Source: Alphaproteobacteria bacterium | GTDB lineage: Bacteria > Pseudomonadota > Alphaproteobacteria > 16-39-46 | Direction of reading: 5' to 3' | Length of the DNA stretch: 6,516 nucleotides | NCBI GenBank assembly: GCA_947497675.1 | Contig: CANMHY010000047.1 | Coordinates: 1 to 6,516, forward strand | Shown: one piece after another, positions 1-5,477 of the stretch | Position numbering within the stretch: the stretch's first letter is position 1 | How the letters are laid out: every line of letters starts with the position of its first letter | The notes under the pieces: generated by a model | The model's database searches: none | What the model saw: the letters and a program-made list of their open reading frames with translations, nothing else | What the model was told of the DNA's origin: nothing | Position numbers and translations under genes: made by a program

Positions 1-1056
1 AAGATCAACTTGAGACCCATACTGAGAGAGAACAATAAACATTGTGTTGGAGATTGTATGAAGGATCCCGGCAATTAAGAGCCCTCTCAAAAACCCAATT
101 TGACTTGATAAAAATCCTCCTAAAACACCCCCTATAATGGTTGCAAACACGCCAAAAAATTTAGTGACATTCGCAATTTCAATAACGGTAAACCCAATGT
201 TCAAGTAGAATACATTGGCCATGTTATTGATTAAATTATCGCCCAACCTAAATATCAGAATCAAAAAAACAATCAAAATCCAATCTTTTCGACGGGTAAA
301 CTCACTAAAAGGACCAATAACAGCCCCATAAATCCACGCCATGACTTTAGCAAAAAACCCTTGAATTTTACGGACTTCCATATAATGAAGCGCTTTTTCT
401 TGACGTTCTTTCATTAAATCTGATTTTACAGGCTCTGGTTCCGGATTCAAAAGAATAACAATGCTTGACAAAAAAATACAAAAAACCATGCCTGCATAGG
501 CAAAAAACCACCCATAAAAAGCAGCTATATAAAGAGCCCCAGCACCTCCCATAATCGTTCCAAGTCGATACCCCAGGACATTTGAGGTGACGCCAATGCC
601 ATATTCATTGGGGCTCAGAATTTCTATACGATACGCATCTAAAACAATTTCTTGGCTGGCCCCAAAAAATGAAACAAGCGTTAAGCAAAAAATCATGTGT
701 CCTAAATTTTGAGCTGGAGAGCTTAACCCAAGCCCAAGCAAAGAGAGCATCAACCCAATTTGAAAAAAAATGGCCCAACTGCGCCTGCGTCCCAAAAGAC
801 GTCCAAAAATGGGCAGTTGAATGTGATCAATGAGGGGGGCCCATAAGAATTTTAAGGCATTGGGCATGGCCGCAAAAGCAAAAAGCCCAATCGTCGTTTT
901 ACTCAGTCCTGCTTCAGTCAACCAAATTTGCAAGGTTGACATAATGAGTACAAATAAAAGCCCCGGTGGCATTCCCAGAATTCCAACGGACAAAATACGT
1001 GTATTTAGAAAGCGTGAAAGATTCATAAAAAGACGTCTCTTTCCTTTAAAAGGCAT
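1..1056 (-). CDS. ampG: AmpG-family muropeptide MFS permease, C-terminus cut by window edge
   Basis: This inner-membrane MFS permease would import anhydro-muropeptides released during peptidoglycan turnover, for recycling in the cytoplasm. I translated the minus strand from the ATG at 1056: 352 residues are open to the left edge, so roughly the last 80-130 residues of a typical AmpG lie outside. Recognisable AmpG landmarks are a first helix around MPPGLLFVL (29-37), KFLWAPLID (69-77), GRRRSW (89-94), the hallmark ASQEIVLDAYR (133-143), LGYRLG (161-166) and RLGDN (270-274). The match to E. coli AmpG, recalled from memory, runs through the whole visible part. A stop codon lies two codons before the ATG at 1056. 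The second ATG at 1026 (MNLSRFLNTR) aligns better with the usual N-terminus, and neither has a clear Shine-Dalgarno. The MFS gene upstream ends 82 bases away on the same strand, so co-transcription is possible. Confidence 0.9.
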   Translation of the reverse strand, partial: MPFKGKRRLFMNLSRFLNTRILSVGILGMPPGLLFVLIMSTLQIWLTEAGLSKTTIGLFAFAAMPNALKFLWAPLIDHIQLPIFGRLLGRRRSWAIFFQIGLMLSLLGLGLSSPAQNLGHMIFCLTLVSFFGASQEIVLDAYRIEILSPNEYGIGVTSNVLGYRLGTIMGGAGALYIAAFYGWFFAYAGMVFCIFLSSIVILLNPEPEPVKSDLMKERQEKALHYMEVRKIQGFFAKVMAWIYGAVIGPFSEFTRRKDWILIVFLILIFRLGDNLINNMANVFYLNIGFTVIEIANVTKFFGVFATIIGGVLGGFLSSQIGFLRGLLIAGILHTISNTMFIVLSQYGSQVDL

Positions 1057-1097
1057 TATTTAAAGCATGCGAAGTGCCCCTTACCAAAGGACGCCTG

Positions 1098-1126
1098 ATT
1101 CTAGAAGAGCAATCTTCTTTGAACAA
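1098..1126 (-). promoter_or_regulatory. Possible sigma70-type promoter for ampG
   Basis: On the minus strand TTGTTC (1126-1121) is followed after exactly 17 bases by TAGAAT (1103-1098), five of six matches to the -10 consensus. The -35 box is weak (TTG only). It sits in the 82-base gap between the MFS stop and the ampG start and would begin transcripts near 1091. A short stem, AGAAGA/TCTTCT (1103-1118), overlaps the spacer but has no T-run on the minus strand, so it is not a terminator and read-through from the MFS gene remains possible. Confidence 0.3.
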
Positions 1127-1138
1127 GGGGCAAAATTT

Positions 1139-2383
1139 CTAAACGGTTCTATACGTCCTCTTTCTTTCAGAAAGAACAACCAAAATAAACCCAAAACCGC
1201 CCACACAGAGCCCGAGGGGAATAAGACCAATCGCAGCTGCAAAAGCATCTTTTCCATAGTCTCCAATGTCTCCGAGGGCTCTCTCATCTCCAAAAAGGTT
1301 CATCACTTCTCCAATGCCAGTATGATACACATATCCAAACGGCATAATAATCATATTGGCAATCGCTGTGCTTAACCCAACAAGATTCGACTTTACATAC
1401 GTTGTTGCTTTATAGATCACCAAAATTTGATAGGAGCATAAAACACCCACACTCCAGAAAACCAAAGATAAGGTGAAGACTGTCCCCCACCCCATCAAGA
1501 GGAAGATAAAATCAAAAGCCATCCCAAAGGCACATAAAATAATAAGGGCATAATAAGCTTTTGTTTTATCTGCAACATAACTTAAGAGGGGAGAACCAAT
1601 CAACATCCCAAAAAAGATACAATCTGGTAGTGCAGAGGCCGCTTCTTTTGTAAATCCGTAATAATTAACTAAAAAAGCGCTTCCCCATACATCAGCAAAG
1701 CCTTCAAGAGGCCCCACCATCAATCCTCCCAAGAGACAGATCAAGAGCAGCTTTTTATTCCCAAAAACAGACTTAACATCCGAAAACAATGTCCTTTCAG
1801 AACTCCGCACTTCGGGTTTTAACCTTGGGATAAGGATAAGAAAGAGAAGTGCAAGAACGCCGCCAATCCCAATAAGGAGAAATAGGACTTGTTCCCAGCC
1901 TAAATATTCCCGGAGTTTATGAATAGGCCATCCACCATAAATGCCTCCCAAAAGCCCAATGGCAACAGAAATACCCAACATCCTCGTAAAATGATCCTCT
2001 TTAAAGTTCATACGAATAACTTTAAAAACACCCAAAATTGCGCCAGAAGATCCCATGCCAATCAAGACGCGACCAAGCCCTGGATAAAGCCAAAAATCAG
2101 TATAAATAAGGGGAAGAAGTCCCAGGGATGTCAATACAATACAAAGTGGAAGAATAACTTTAGGACCCACTCTGTCGAGAAGGATTCCAAGGGGAATATG
2201 CATCAACACATACCCTAAGTAATAAAAACCTGAAAATTGACCAAAAATGGCCGCATCAATTTGGAATTTCTGCATAATATCTGGCATCAAAACACGGGGG
2301 ATGACCCGTAACACATACTGGTAGGCATAAAAAAATGATGCCAAAAACCACGTCGTCCACTCAGAAAATCGATAAAACGTCAT
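1139..2383 (-). CDS. MFS transporter, 12-helix type, substrate unknown
   Basis: A complete 414-residue major facilitator superfamily protein with alternating hydrophobic stretches that fit twelve membrane helices. The first helix follows a short hydrophilic start (about 10-34, FLASFFYAYQYVLRVIP). The loop after helix 2 carries the MFS motif A form GILLDRVGPK (66-75). Helix 4 includes GRVLIGMGSSGAILGVFKVIR (104-124), and a charged central loop (about 187-211) divides the halves. The residue pattern resembles MFS carriers common in Legionella, Coxiella and other intracellular bacteria, some of which import amino acids or nucleosides (the Pht group). That likeness is from memory, and no substrate can be read from the sequence. 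The ATG at 2383 has AGAGGA nine bases upstream. The mRNA has a roughly 150-base leader with a good promoter, a mini-ORF and hairpins, and ampG follows 82 bases downstream. Confidence 0.9.
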   Translation of the reverse strand: MTFYRFSEWTTWFLASFFYAYQYVLRVIPRVLMPDIMQKFQIDAAIFGQFSGFYYLGYVLMHIPLGILLDRVGPKVILPLCIVLTSLGLLPLIYTDFWLYPGLGRVLIGMGSSGAILGVFKVIRMNFKEDHFTRMLGISVAIGLLGGIYGGWPIHKLREYLGWEQVLFLLIGIGGVLALLFLILIPRLKPEVRSSERTLFSDVKSVFGNKKLLLICLLGGLMVGPLEGFADVWGSAFLVNYYGFTKEAASALPDCIFFGMLIGSPLLSYVADKTKAYYALIILCAFGMAFDFIFLLMGWGTVFTLSLVFWSVGVLCSYQILVIYKATTYVKSNLVGLSTAIANMIIMPFGYVYHTGIGEVMNLFGDERALGDIGDYGKDAFAAAIGLIPLGLCVGGFGFILVVLSERKRTYRTV

Positions 2384-2402
2384 CTTTCAAAATCCTCTAG
2401 AG

Positions 2403-2421
2403 TCCCCAACACTTTTGGGGA
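2403..2421. other. Seven-bp hairpin in the MFS gene leader, terminator-like only on the plus strand
   Basis: TCCCCAA (2403-2409) and TTGGGGA (2415-2421) form a perfect stem around a five-base loop. On the plus strand it is followed by GTTTTTC, like an intrinsic terminator, yet no plus-strand gene ends here. On the minus strand it lies in the 5' leader of the MFS mRNA, just ahead of the AGAGGA ribosome-binding site (about 2397-2392). It could influence translation or stop antisense transcription entering from the MFS gene. Confidence 0.5.
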
Positions 2422-2461
2422 GTTTTTCTACAAATAAACACGAATAAGGGGAAAAATACAA

Positions 2462-2530
2462 TTAATGGGCAGCACCCGCTGCCAGGAGATTCAGATTAAC
2501 AAAGAAAGAGGCGAAAGAAGTTTTCATCAT
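2462..2530 (-). CDS. Possible 22-residue leader mini-ORF upstream of the MFS gene
   Basis: ATG-ATG at 2530-2525 opens a 22-codon frame that starts MMKTSFASFF, ends LLAAGAAH and stops with TAA at 2464-2462. It is hydrophobic and looks like a bare signal peptide. The predicted transcription start from the promoter at 2567-2539 falls at about 2532-2530, practically on the first ATG, so the mRNA would be leaderless for this ORF; no Shine-Dalgarno lies within reach. Its 3' end forms a hairpin (GGCAGC 2468-2473 with GCTGCC 2478-2483, loop ACCC) that encodes the AAGAA residues. It could be a leader peptide, a remnant or a chance frame. I recognise no family. Confidence 0.25.
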   Translation of the reverse strand: MMKTSFASFFVNLNLLAAGAAH

Positions 2531-2538
2531 GGGATCTA

Positions 2539-2567
2539 TTTTTAACGACTTGTCCTCAAAACGTCAA
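2539..2567 (-). promoter_or_regulatory. Sigma70-type promoter for the MFS transporter gene
   Basis: On the minus strand TTGACG (2567-2562, five of six to consensus) and TAAAAA (2544-2539, four of six) are separated by exactly 17 bases. Transcription would begin near 2532-2530, giving a leader of about 150 bases before the MFS ATG at 2383. The -35 box begins one base after the U-tract of the ssrA terminator, so the two units are packed back to front on the same strand. Confidence 0.55.
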
Positions 2568-2568
2568 T

Positions 2569-2593
2569 AAAAAAGAAGGATTTCCCTTCTTTT
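2569..2593 (-). terminator. Intrinsic terminator of the ssrA gene
   Basis: On the minus strand AAAAGAAGG (2593-2585), a five-base loop and CCTTCTTTT (2579-2571) form a perfect nine-bp stem running into six T residues (2574-2569). It lies directly after the tmRNA coding piece. The stem is A/T-rich on its outer side, and the opposite strand also shows CCTTCTTTT, so weak bidirectional action is possible. Confidence 0.75.
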
Positions 2594-2665
2594 AACCCGA
2601 TCTTAACCATGAAAGTGGGGGCGTTCTGTTGCCCGGTGCCCCCCGACCGCGTGCTAAAATAACAA

Positions 2666-2731
2666 TTAGGCAGCAGCAGCTGCTACAAACCCGTGATTGT
2701 CATTCATAGCCATTGGTGTATTTGCGTTTGC
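2666..2731 (-). other. tmRNA proteolysis-tag reading frame, 21 codons
   Basis: The tag reads ANANTPMAMNDNHGFV followed by five alanines, starting at a GCA resume codon (2731-2729) and ending with TAA (2668-2666). An alanine-rich C-terminus is what ClpXP-type proteases recognise, and an NDN tripeptide occurs inside, as it does near the start of many alphaproteobacterial tags. The stop and the C-terminal alanines are certain. The resume codon is inferred: the GCA at 2725 is a possible alternative, which would give a 19-residue tag. Confidence 0.8.
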
Positions 2732-2816
2732 ATTTACAATATTAGCCCGTTTCGGCGGATACCATACCGAGCGAAAGATAAGCCTTTACCACGTACGTCG
2801 ATCCTATTTCACCCCC

Positions 2817-2872
2817 AAAGAGACTTAAGAATCCTTAAGACTTTTGAAATATCCATGATATTTCGATCTATT
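2817..2872 (-). other. Intervening segment of permuted tmRNA with two perfect hairpins
   Basis: These 56 bases lie between the CCA end of the acceptor piece and the 5' G of the coding piece and should be removed on maturation. They hold two perfect stems: GAAATATC/GATATTTC (2846-2853 with 2857-2864, three-base loop) and CTTAAG/CTTAAG (2824-2829 with 2834-2839, four-base loop). The hairpins would bring the two tRNA-like ends close together for 5' and 3' processing. Confidence 0.7.
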
Positions 2873-2960
2873 TGGTGGAGGTGCCGGGTACCGCCCCCGG
2901 GTCCGTCCCGCTTATTCTACTGACCGTTTATCGCCATAGCTGGTTTAACCCAACATCTTT

Positions 2961-2989
2961 AATATAAGCCTTCTTTCTGAAGATTTAAA
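2961..2989 (-). promoter_or_regulatory. Possible ssrA promoter
   Basis: TATATT (2966-2961) makes a good -10 box, with TTTAAA (2989-2984) 17 bases upstream as a weak -35 (four of six). A start near 2954 would place the first transcribed base just ahead of the acceptor piece. A TTGACC at about 3048-3043 is a better -35, but no convincing -10 lies at the right spacing. Confidence 0.4.
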
Positions 2990-3030
2990 GGGAAATCGGA
3001 AAATTTTTTTAAAGAGAAGGAGAATCTTCT

Positions 3031-3102
3031 ATGTTGCTTGAAGGTCAAGACTTTTTAATTGTTTTGAATAAAGACCAAAAAAATACCTCTAACTCTTTAT
3101 AA
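3031..3102 (+). CDS. Possible 23-residue small protein or leader peptide upstream of the antitoxin gene
   Basis: An ATG at 3031 follows a strong Shine-Dalgarno AAGGAGAA (3017-3024) at six-base spacing and opens a 23-codon frame beginning MLLEGQDFLIVLNKDQKN and ending with TAA at 3100-3102. It precedes the YefM-like gene on the same strand by 46 bases. No family is recognised. The strong ribosome-binding site argues for translation; the short length and lack of known relatives argue for a decayed gene start or a leader peptide. Confidence 0.3.
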   Translation: MLLEGQDFLIVLNKDQKNTSNSL

Positions 3103-3148
3103 AGAGATAAAATTCTTGTAAGATTACTCGATAACTTGGAGAAGAAAA

Positions 3149-3409
3149 ATGAATTTTGTCCTTATCTTTAGCAACCTTAAAAAACAGTTAAAGAGGAACT
3201 TTGATCGCATTTGTTTAGGTCACTCGCCTCTTCTTGTAACTCTAAAAAAAACAGAAAATGTTGGACTCATTTCTGAAGGTGATTTTAGCTCCCTTCAAGA
3301 AACCATCTATCTTTGTCAGTCTCCAAAGAACCTTTCAAGGCTTTTGGAAGCCTTGAATAGAAAAGAAGGACATTCTTTAGAAACCGTTAAAAATGCACTT
3401 GGACTTTGA
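3149..3409 (+). CDS. YefM/Phd-family antitoxin-like protein, no toxin partner
   Basis: An 86-residue protein. Phd/YefM antitoxins bind their own operator and neutralise a RelE/YoeB-type RNase toxin encoded immediately downstream. From residue 8 it aligns without gaps to the YefM pattern as I recall it: SNLKKQLKRNFDRI (helix 1), HSPLLVTLKKTENVGLIS (beta hairpin, where family members have PVIITRQNGKPVVLMS), then DFSSLQETIYLCQSPKN (45-61) matching the usual DYNSLEETLYLLRSPAN, and a final helix SRLLEALNR. The N-terminus lacks the usual SYSEAR motif, which may weaken DNA binding. GGAG (3138-3141) lies seven bases before the ATG. The position expected for a toxin gene holds instead the end of a HicB-like gene on the opposite strand, overlapping its last ten codons. 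It is an orphan antitoxin, either decayed or serving as an antidote to a toxin elsewhere. Confidence 0.75.
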   Translation: MNFVLIFSNLKKQLKRNFDRICLGHSPLLVTLKKTENVGLISEGDFSSLQETIYLCQSPKNLSRLLEALNRKEGHSLETVKNALGL

Positions 3410-3619
3410 GGGTACTATTGGAATGGGCTCCCCATGCTTTTTGTAGCTTTCTTTCATCAAAGACCAAGCCTCTTGAAGTTCTTTCAACGCTTCCCCTGGG
3501 CTCTCTCCACTCGCAGAAACACCTGGAAGTTCCTCAAAATGAGAAATCCATTCTCCGCCCTCTTTTTCTTCTTCTTGAAAAATTTCTATGGAAAACCCAT
3601 CAAAGTTATTTTTTTTCAT
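3377..3619 (-). CDS. HicB-family antitoxin-like protein, apparently truncated and without HicA
   Basis: An 80-residue protein with the HicB partial RNase H-like fold. FSIEIFQEEEKEGGEWISHFEELPGVSASGESPGEALKEL matches the pattern (Y/F)xIxIFWxEEDGGYIAxFPELPGVSAxGExPEEAL known for the family, followed by a helix and GEPIPIVP (63-70). Family members of this type usually continue into a C-terminal ribbon-helix-helix domain. Here only ten residues follow the proline-rich end, and they are read antisense to the end of the YefM-like gene. No HicA toxin gene adjoins: upstream is rlmN, 74 bases away. AAGGAA precedes the ATG (3619) by seven bases, so translation looks intact. It may be transcribed with ialB-rlmN. 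I read it as a surviving antitoxin domain left by a rearrangement. Confidence 0.75.
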   Translation of the reverse strand: MKKNNFDGFSIEIFQEEEKEGGEWISHFEELPGVSASGESPGEALKELQEAWSLMKESYKKHGEPIPIVPSKSKCIFNGF

Positions 3620-3693
3620 TTTGCAATTCCTTGAATACGTTTTTTTCAGAAAAATTCATCCATCCATCAACGTCTAAAAACCTAAATCAACAC

Positions 3694-4788
3694 TTACTCA
3701 ACTTTCGAGCATCCCCCCATTTTGCTCTTGGACACACGCATGCTTTCTGACTTCAGCTGACCACACGCCGCAAGAATATCCTGCCCGCGCGTCTTGCGAA
3801 GGGGCGCCGGATATCCATGATGCCTGAGAATCTCAGAGAACTTTTCCATCGTTTTAAGATCGGAACACTCATAAGACGCACCGGGCCACGGGTTAAAAGG
3901 AATAAGATTTATTTTTGCAGGGATTCCGCGAATAAGGCGCGCCAATTCTTTTGCATCTTTTTCAGAGTCATTCACATTTTTCAGCATCACATATTCAAAA
4001 GTGACATAATCTGTTTTGGAAATCTCTGGATAAGCCCGAACAACCTCCAATAAATCTTTAAGGGGATACTTTTTATTTAAAGGCACAAGGACATCTCGAA
4101 CATCATCCCGTACCCCATGGAGAGAAATTGCAAGACGTACCCCAAGCTCGCGTCCACAGGCTTCAATCTTTGGAACAACCCCAGAGGTCGACAAAGTTAT
4201 TTTTTGCCGGGAAAACGCAAGGCCTTGAGGGTCCATGAGAATCTTCAAAGCCTCTGCAACATTCTCATAGTTATAAAGGGGCTCTCCCATTCCCATAAAA
4301 ACAAGGTGAGAAACATGTCTTTTTCCAAGAGGGGAAGGCCACTCTCCAAAAACATCACGTGCTACAAAAACTTGCCCTAAAATCTCCCCCGCTTCTAGAT
4401 TCCGAACCAAGGTCTGGGTCCCCGTATGACAGAATTTACACGTCAACGTACATCCGACTTGTGATGAAATACAAAGCGTTCCGCGCGTCACCTCAGGAAT
4501 GTGAACTGTTTCAATTTCTTGGGCATCGCGAAGTTTTAAAAGCCATTTTTGCGTTCCATCGGAAGAAACCTGAGCCTTTGAAATAAGCGGTCTCTCAAGA
4601 TTAAAGTCCTCTGACAAGACTTGACGGAGTGATTTTGATAAAGACGTCATGGTCTCAAAATCAACACTTCCTTTTTCATAAATCCAAGAAAAAAGCTGCC
4701 GAATACGATAAGGTTCCCAGGCCTTTAAAATCGTTTGAAGATTTTCTCGACTCTCACCAATGAGGGGTTTTGATAAATCAGGTTTCAT
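3694..4788 (-). CDS. rlmN: Dual-specificity 23S rRNA/tRNA (adenine C2) methyltransferase RlmN
   Basis: RlmN is a cytoplasmic radical-SAM enzyme that methylates C2 of A2503 in 23S rRNA and A37 of some tRNAs, supporting translational accuracy. The 364-residue length is normal. An N-terminal accessory domain (about 1-95) includes PYRIRQLFSWIYEKG. The radical-SAM cluster motif CTLTCKFC supplies C113, C117 and C120. GMGEP (166-170) binds SAM. LSTSGVVPKI, LAISLHG and LIPFNPWPG are typical of the family. C342 in RGQDILAACGQL (335-346) corresponds to the methyl-carrying cysteine (C355 in E. coli), so the enzyme looks fully active. The ATG overlaps the stop of the ialB-type gene as ATGA (4788-4785), and no strong Shine-Dalgarno is visible, which suggests translational coupling. 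The pairing of an IalB-family gene with rlmN recurs in alphaproteobacteria as far as I recall. Confidence 0.97.
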   Translation of the reverse strand: MKPDLSKPLIGESRENLQTILKAWEPYRIRQLFSWIYEKGSVDFETMTSLSKSLRQVLSEDFNLERPLISKAQVSSDGTQKWLLKLRDAQEIETVHIPEVTRGTLCISSQVGCTLTCKFCHTGTQTLVRNLEAGEILGQVFVARDVFGEWPSPLGKRHVSHLVFMGMGEPLYNYENVAEALKILMDPQGLAFSRQKITLSTSGVVPKIEACGRELGVRLAISLHGVRDDVRDVLVPLNKKYPLKDLLEVVRAYPEISKTDYVTFEYVMLKNVNDSEKDAKELARLIRGIPAKINLIPFNPWPGASYECSDLKTMEKFSEILRHHGYPAPLRKTRGQDILAACGQLKSESMRVSKSKMGGCSKVE

Positions 4789-5312
4789 GATTTTTTGGAA
4801 ACACTTTCAAGCTCTTTATAAGCCGATGTAAAGCCTTTGAGAGAGTAGGTATCTGTCGAGATGGTTCCTTTTTGACTTATGCCCTCAACAACGAGGATCT
4901 CGCCTTGTTTCATCGCTTGGACAAGCTCTTGATCCATTTTATCATCAGCCGCCCACGCCATATTATTTTGCGTAAAAAGTTCAAAATCTTTCAGCTTCTT
5001 TTTGTCTTCTGTAAAAACAGAAATCTTGACAGAACTTTCTTCTTTATAGTCATATCCAGCGGTGAGACTAAAAACATTGAAGCTTTTTTGATCAGGCCGC
5101 GACGTAATACTGATAAAGGTCTGACCTCGTTTTTTAAAATTTCCACTCTGAGACTCAGGAAGACTTGTCATATAAAAAGCTTTTTTTGCATCCCTAGAAC
5201 TTGTTCTCACCTGCCAAGCATCATGAACGAGGTCCCCCTCTGCCATAAGGTCCGACGCCATAAGACTCAAAAAAAGAATTCCCAAATACCTTAATATTAC
5301 ATATTTTTTCAT
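4785..5312 (-). CDS. Invasion-associated locus B (IalB) family exported protein
   Basis: IalB-family proteins are secreted or periplasmic proteins of alphaproteobacteria, named for a Bartonella factor linked to red-cell invasion; most homologues have no proven role. From the ATG at 5312 the protein has 175 residues. A signal peptide MKKYVILRYLGILFLSLMAS leads to a likely cleavage after LMA (24). The mature domain (about 33-166) contains WQVRT, FYMTSLPE, SGNFKKRGQTFISITSRP (56-73), the core NVFSLTAGYDYK (79-90), FELFTQNNMAWAAD (110-123) and the signature GTISTDTYSLKGFTSAYKEL (149-168). No cysteines occur in the protein. AAGGA sits just upstream of this ATG; an ATG at 5327 has poor spacing, and a TTG at 5345 with AAGGAA six bases upstream would lengthen the basic N-terminus. 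It is the first gene of the unit leading into rlmN. Confidence 0.88.
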   Translation of the reverse strand: MKKYVILRYLGILFLSLMASDLMAEGDLVHDAWQVRTSSRDAKKAFYMTSLPESQSGNFKKRGQTFISITSRPDQKSFNVFSLTAGYDYKEESSVKISVFTEDKKKLKDFELFTQNNMAWAADDKMDQELVQAMKQGEILVVEGISQKGTISTDTYSLKGFTSAYKELESVSKKS

Positions 5313-5370
5313 ATTATCCTTTTTCATCCTTTCTTTTTTTAACAAAAAATATTCCTTTTTTTGTTTCTAA

Positions 5371-5398
5371 AGTTTATAGTCCATTTGGTGAATATCAA
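5371..5398 (-). promoter_or_regulatory. Probable promoter of the ialB-rlmN unit
   Basis: TTGATA (5398-5393, five of six) and TAAACT (5376-5371, four of six) stand 16 bases apart on the minus strand, inside the short divergent region between the ialB-type and SH3 genes. Transcripts would begin near 5364, immediately before the AAGGAA that precedes the TTG at 5345. No equally good plus-strand promoter is apparent for the SH3 gene. Confidence 0.45.
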
Positions 5399-5423
5399 AA
5401 ACCCCTTAATTTGGAGAATTTTT

Positions 5424-5477
5424 ATGATTGTTGTTGGCGCTGCTTTTGTTGGATTGGTCCTCTATTGGATTTCTTAA
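5424..5477 (+). CDS. Possible 17-residue membrane microprotein or leader ORF
   Basis: The frame MIVVGAAFVGLVLYWIS starts at an ATG with GGAG eight bases upstream (5413-5416) and ends with TAA at 5475-5477. Apart from the last residues it is one hydrophobic stretch, long enough for most of a membrane helix. It overlaps the likely TTG start of the SH3 gene (5465) in another frame, an arrangement that suits translational coupling. It has the best ribosome-binding site in this leader, whereas the SH3 gene itself has no ATG start. I recognise no family; a frameshifted remnant of the SH3 gene's own N-terminus is an alternative. Confidence 0.4.
   Translation: MIVVGAAFVGLVLYWIS

Larger units (their letters stand above)
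2600..2945 (-). ncRNA. ssrA: Two-piece (circularly permuted) alphaproteobacterial tmRNA
   Basis: tmRNA, with SmpB, rescues ribosomes stalled on broken mRNAs and tags the nascent peptide for proteolysis. In the permuted form the acceptor piece is encoded first and the coding piece second. The acceptor piece (about 2940-2873) contains a T-arm CCGGG-GGCGGTA-CCCGG (2900-2884), the acceptor strand CACCTCC (2883-2877) and an encoded ACCA (2876-2873). The coding piece starts at 2816 with GGGGGTG, which pairs with CACCTCC over all seven positions (one G-U), and continues to the conserved GGATCGACG (2804-2796). GCTTAT (2783-2778) pairs with ATAAGC (2915-2910) as helix P2, joining the two pieces. The tag frame is at 2731-2666. 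After it GGGGGC/GCCCCC forms a GC-rich stem, then the terminator. The outer ends (2945 and 2600) are approximate. Open frames on the other strand here are spurious. Confidence 0.95.

Noticed and set aside
1081..1293. 70-codon minus-strand frame at the end of the MFS gene
   Set aside because: It runs in another frame through the MFS C-terminus into the gap and has no ribosome-binding site or recognisable domain.
2693..2923. 76-codon open frame on the plus strand
   Set aside because: It lies wholly inside the ssrA gene on the opposite strand; its sequence is explained base by base by tmRNA helices and the tag.
3637..3673. Inverted repeat ACGTT/AACGT and CATC repeats between rlmN and the HicB-like gene
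   Set aside because: Arms are only five bases and the short tandem copies are imperfect; no terminator or operator structure follows.
3406..3750. 114-codon plus-strand frame starting just at the antitoxin stop, where a toxin would be expected
   Set aside because: It is antisense to the HicB-like gene and the end of rlmN, and its translation has no RelE/YoeB features.
4872..5294. 140-codon plus-strand frame
   Set aside because: Antisense shadow of the IalB-type gene, which has clear family motifs on the other strand.
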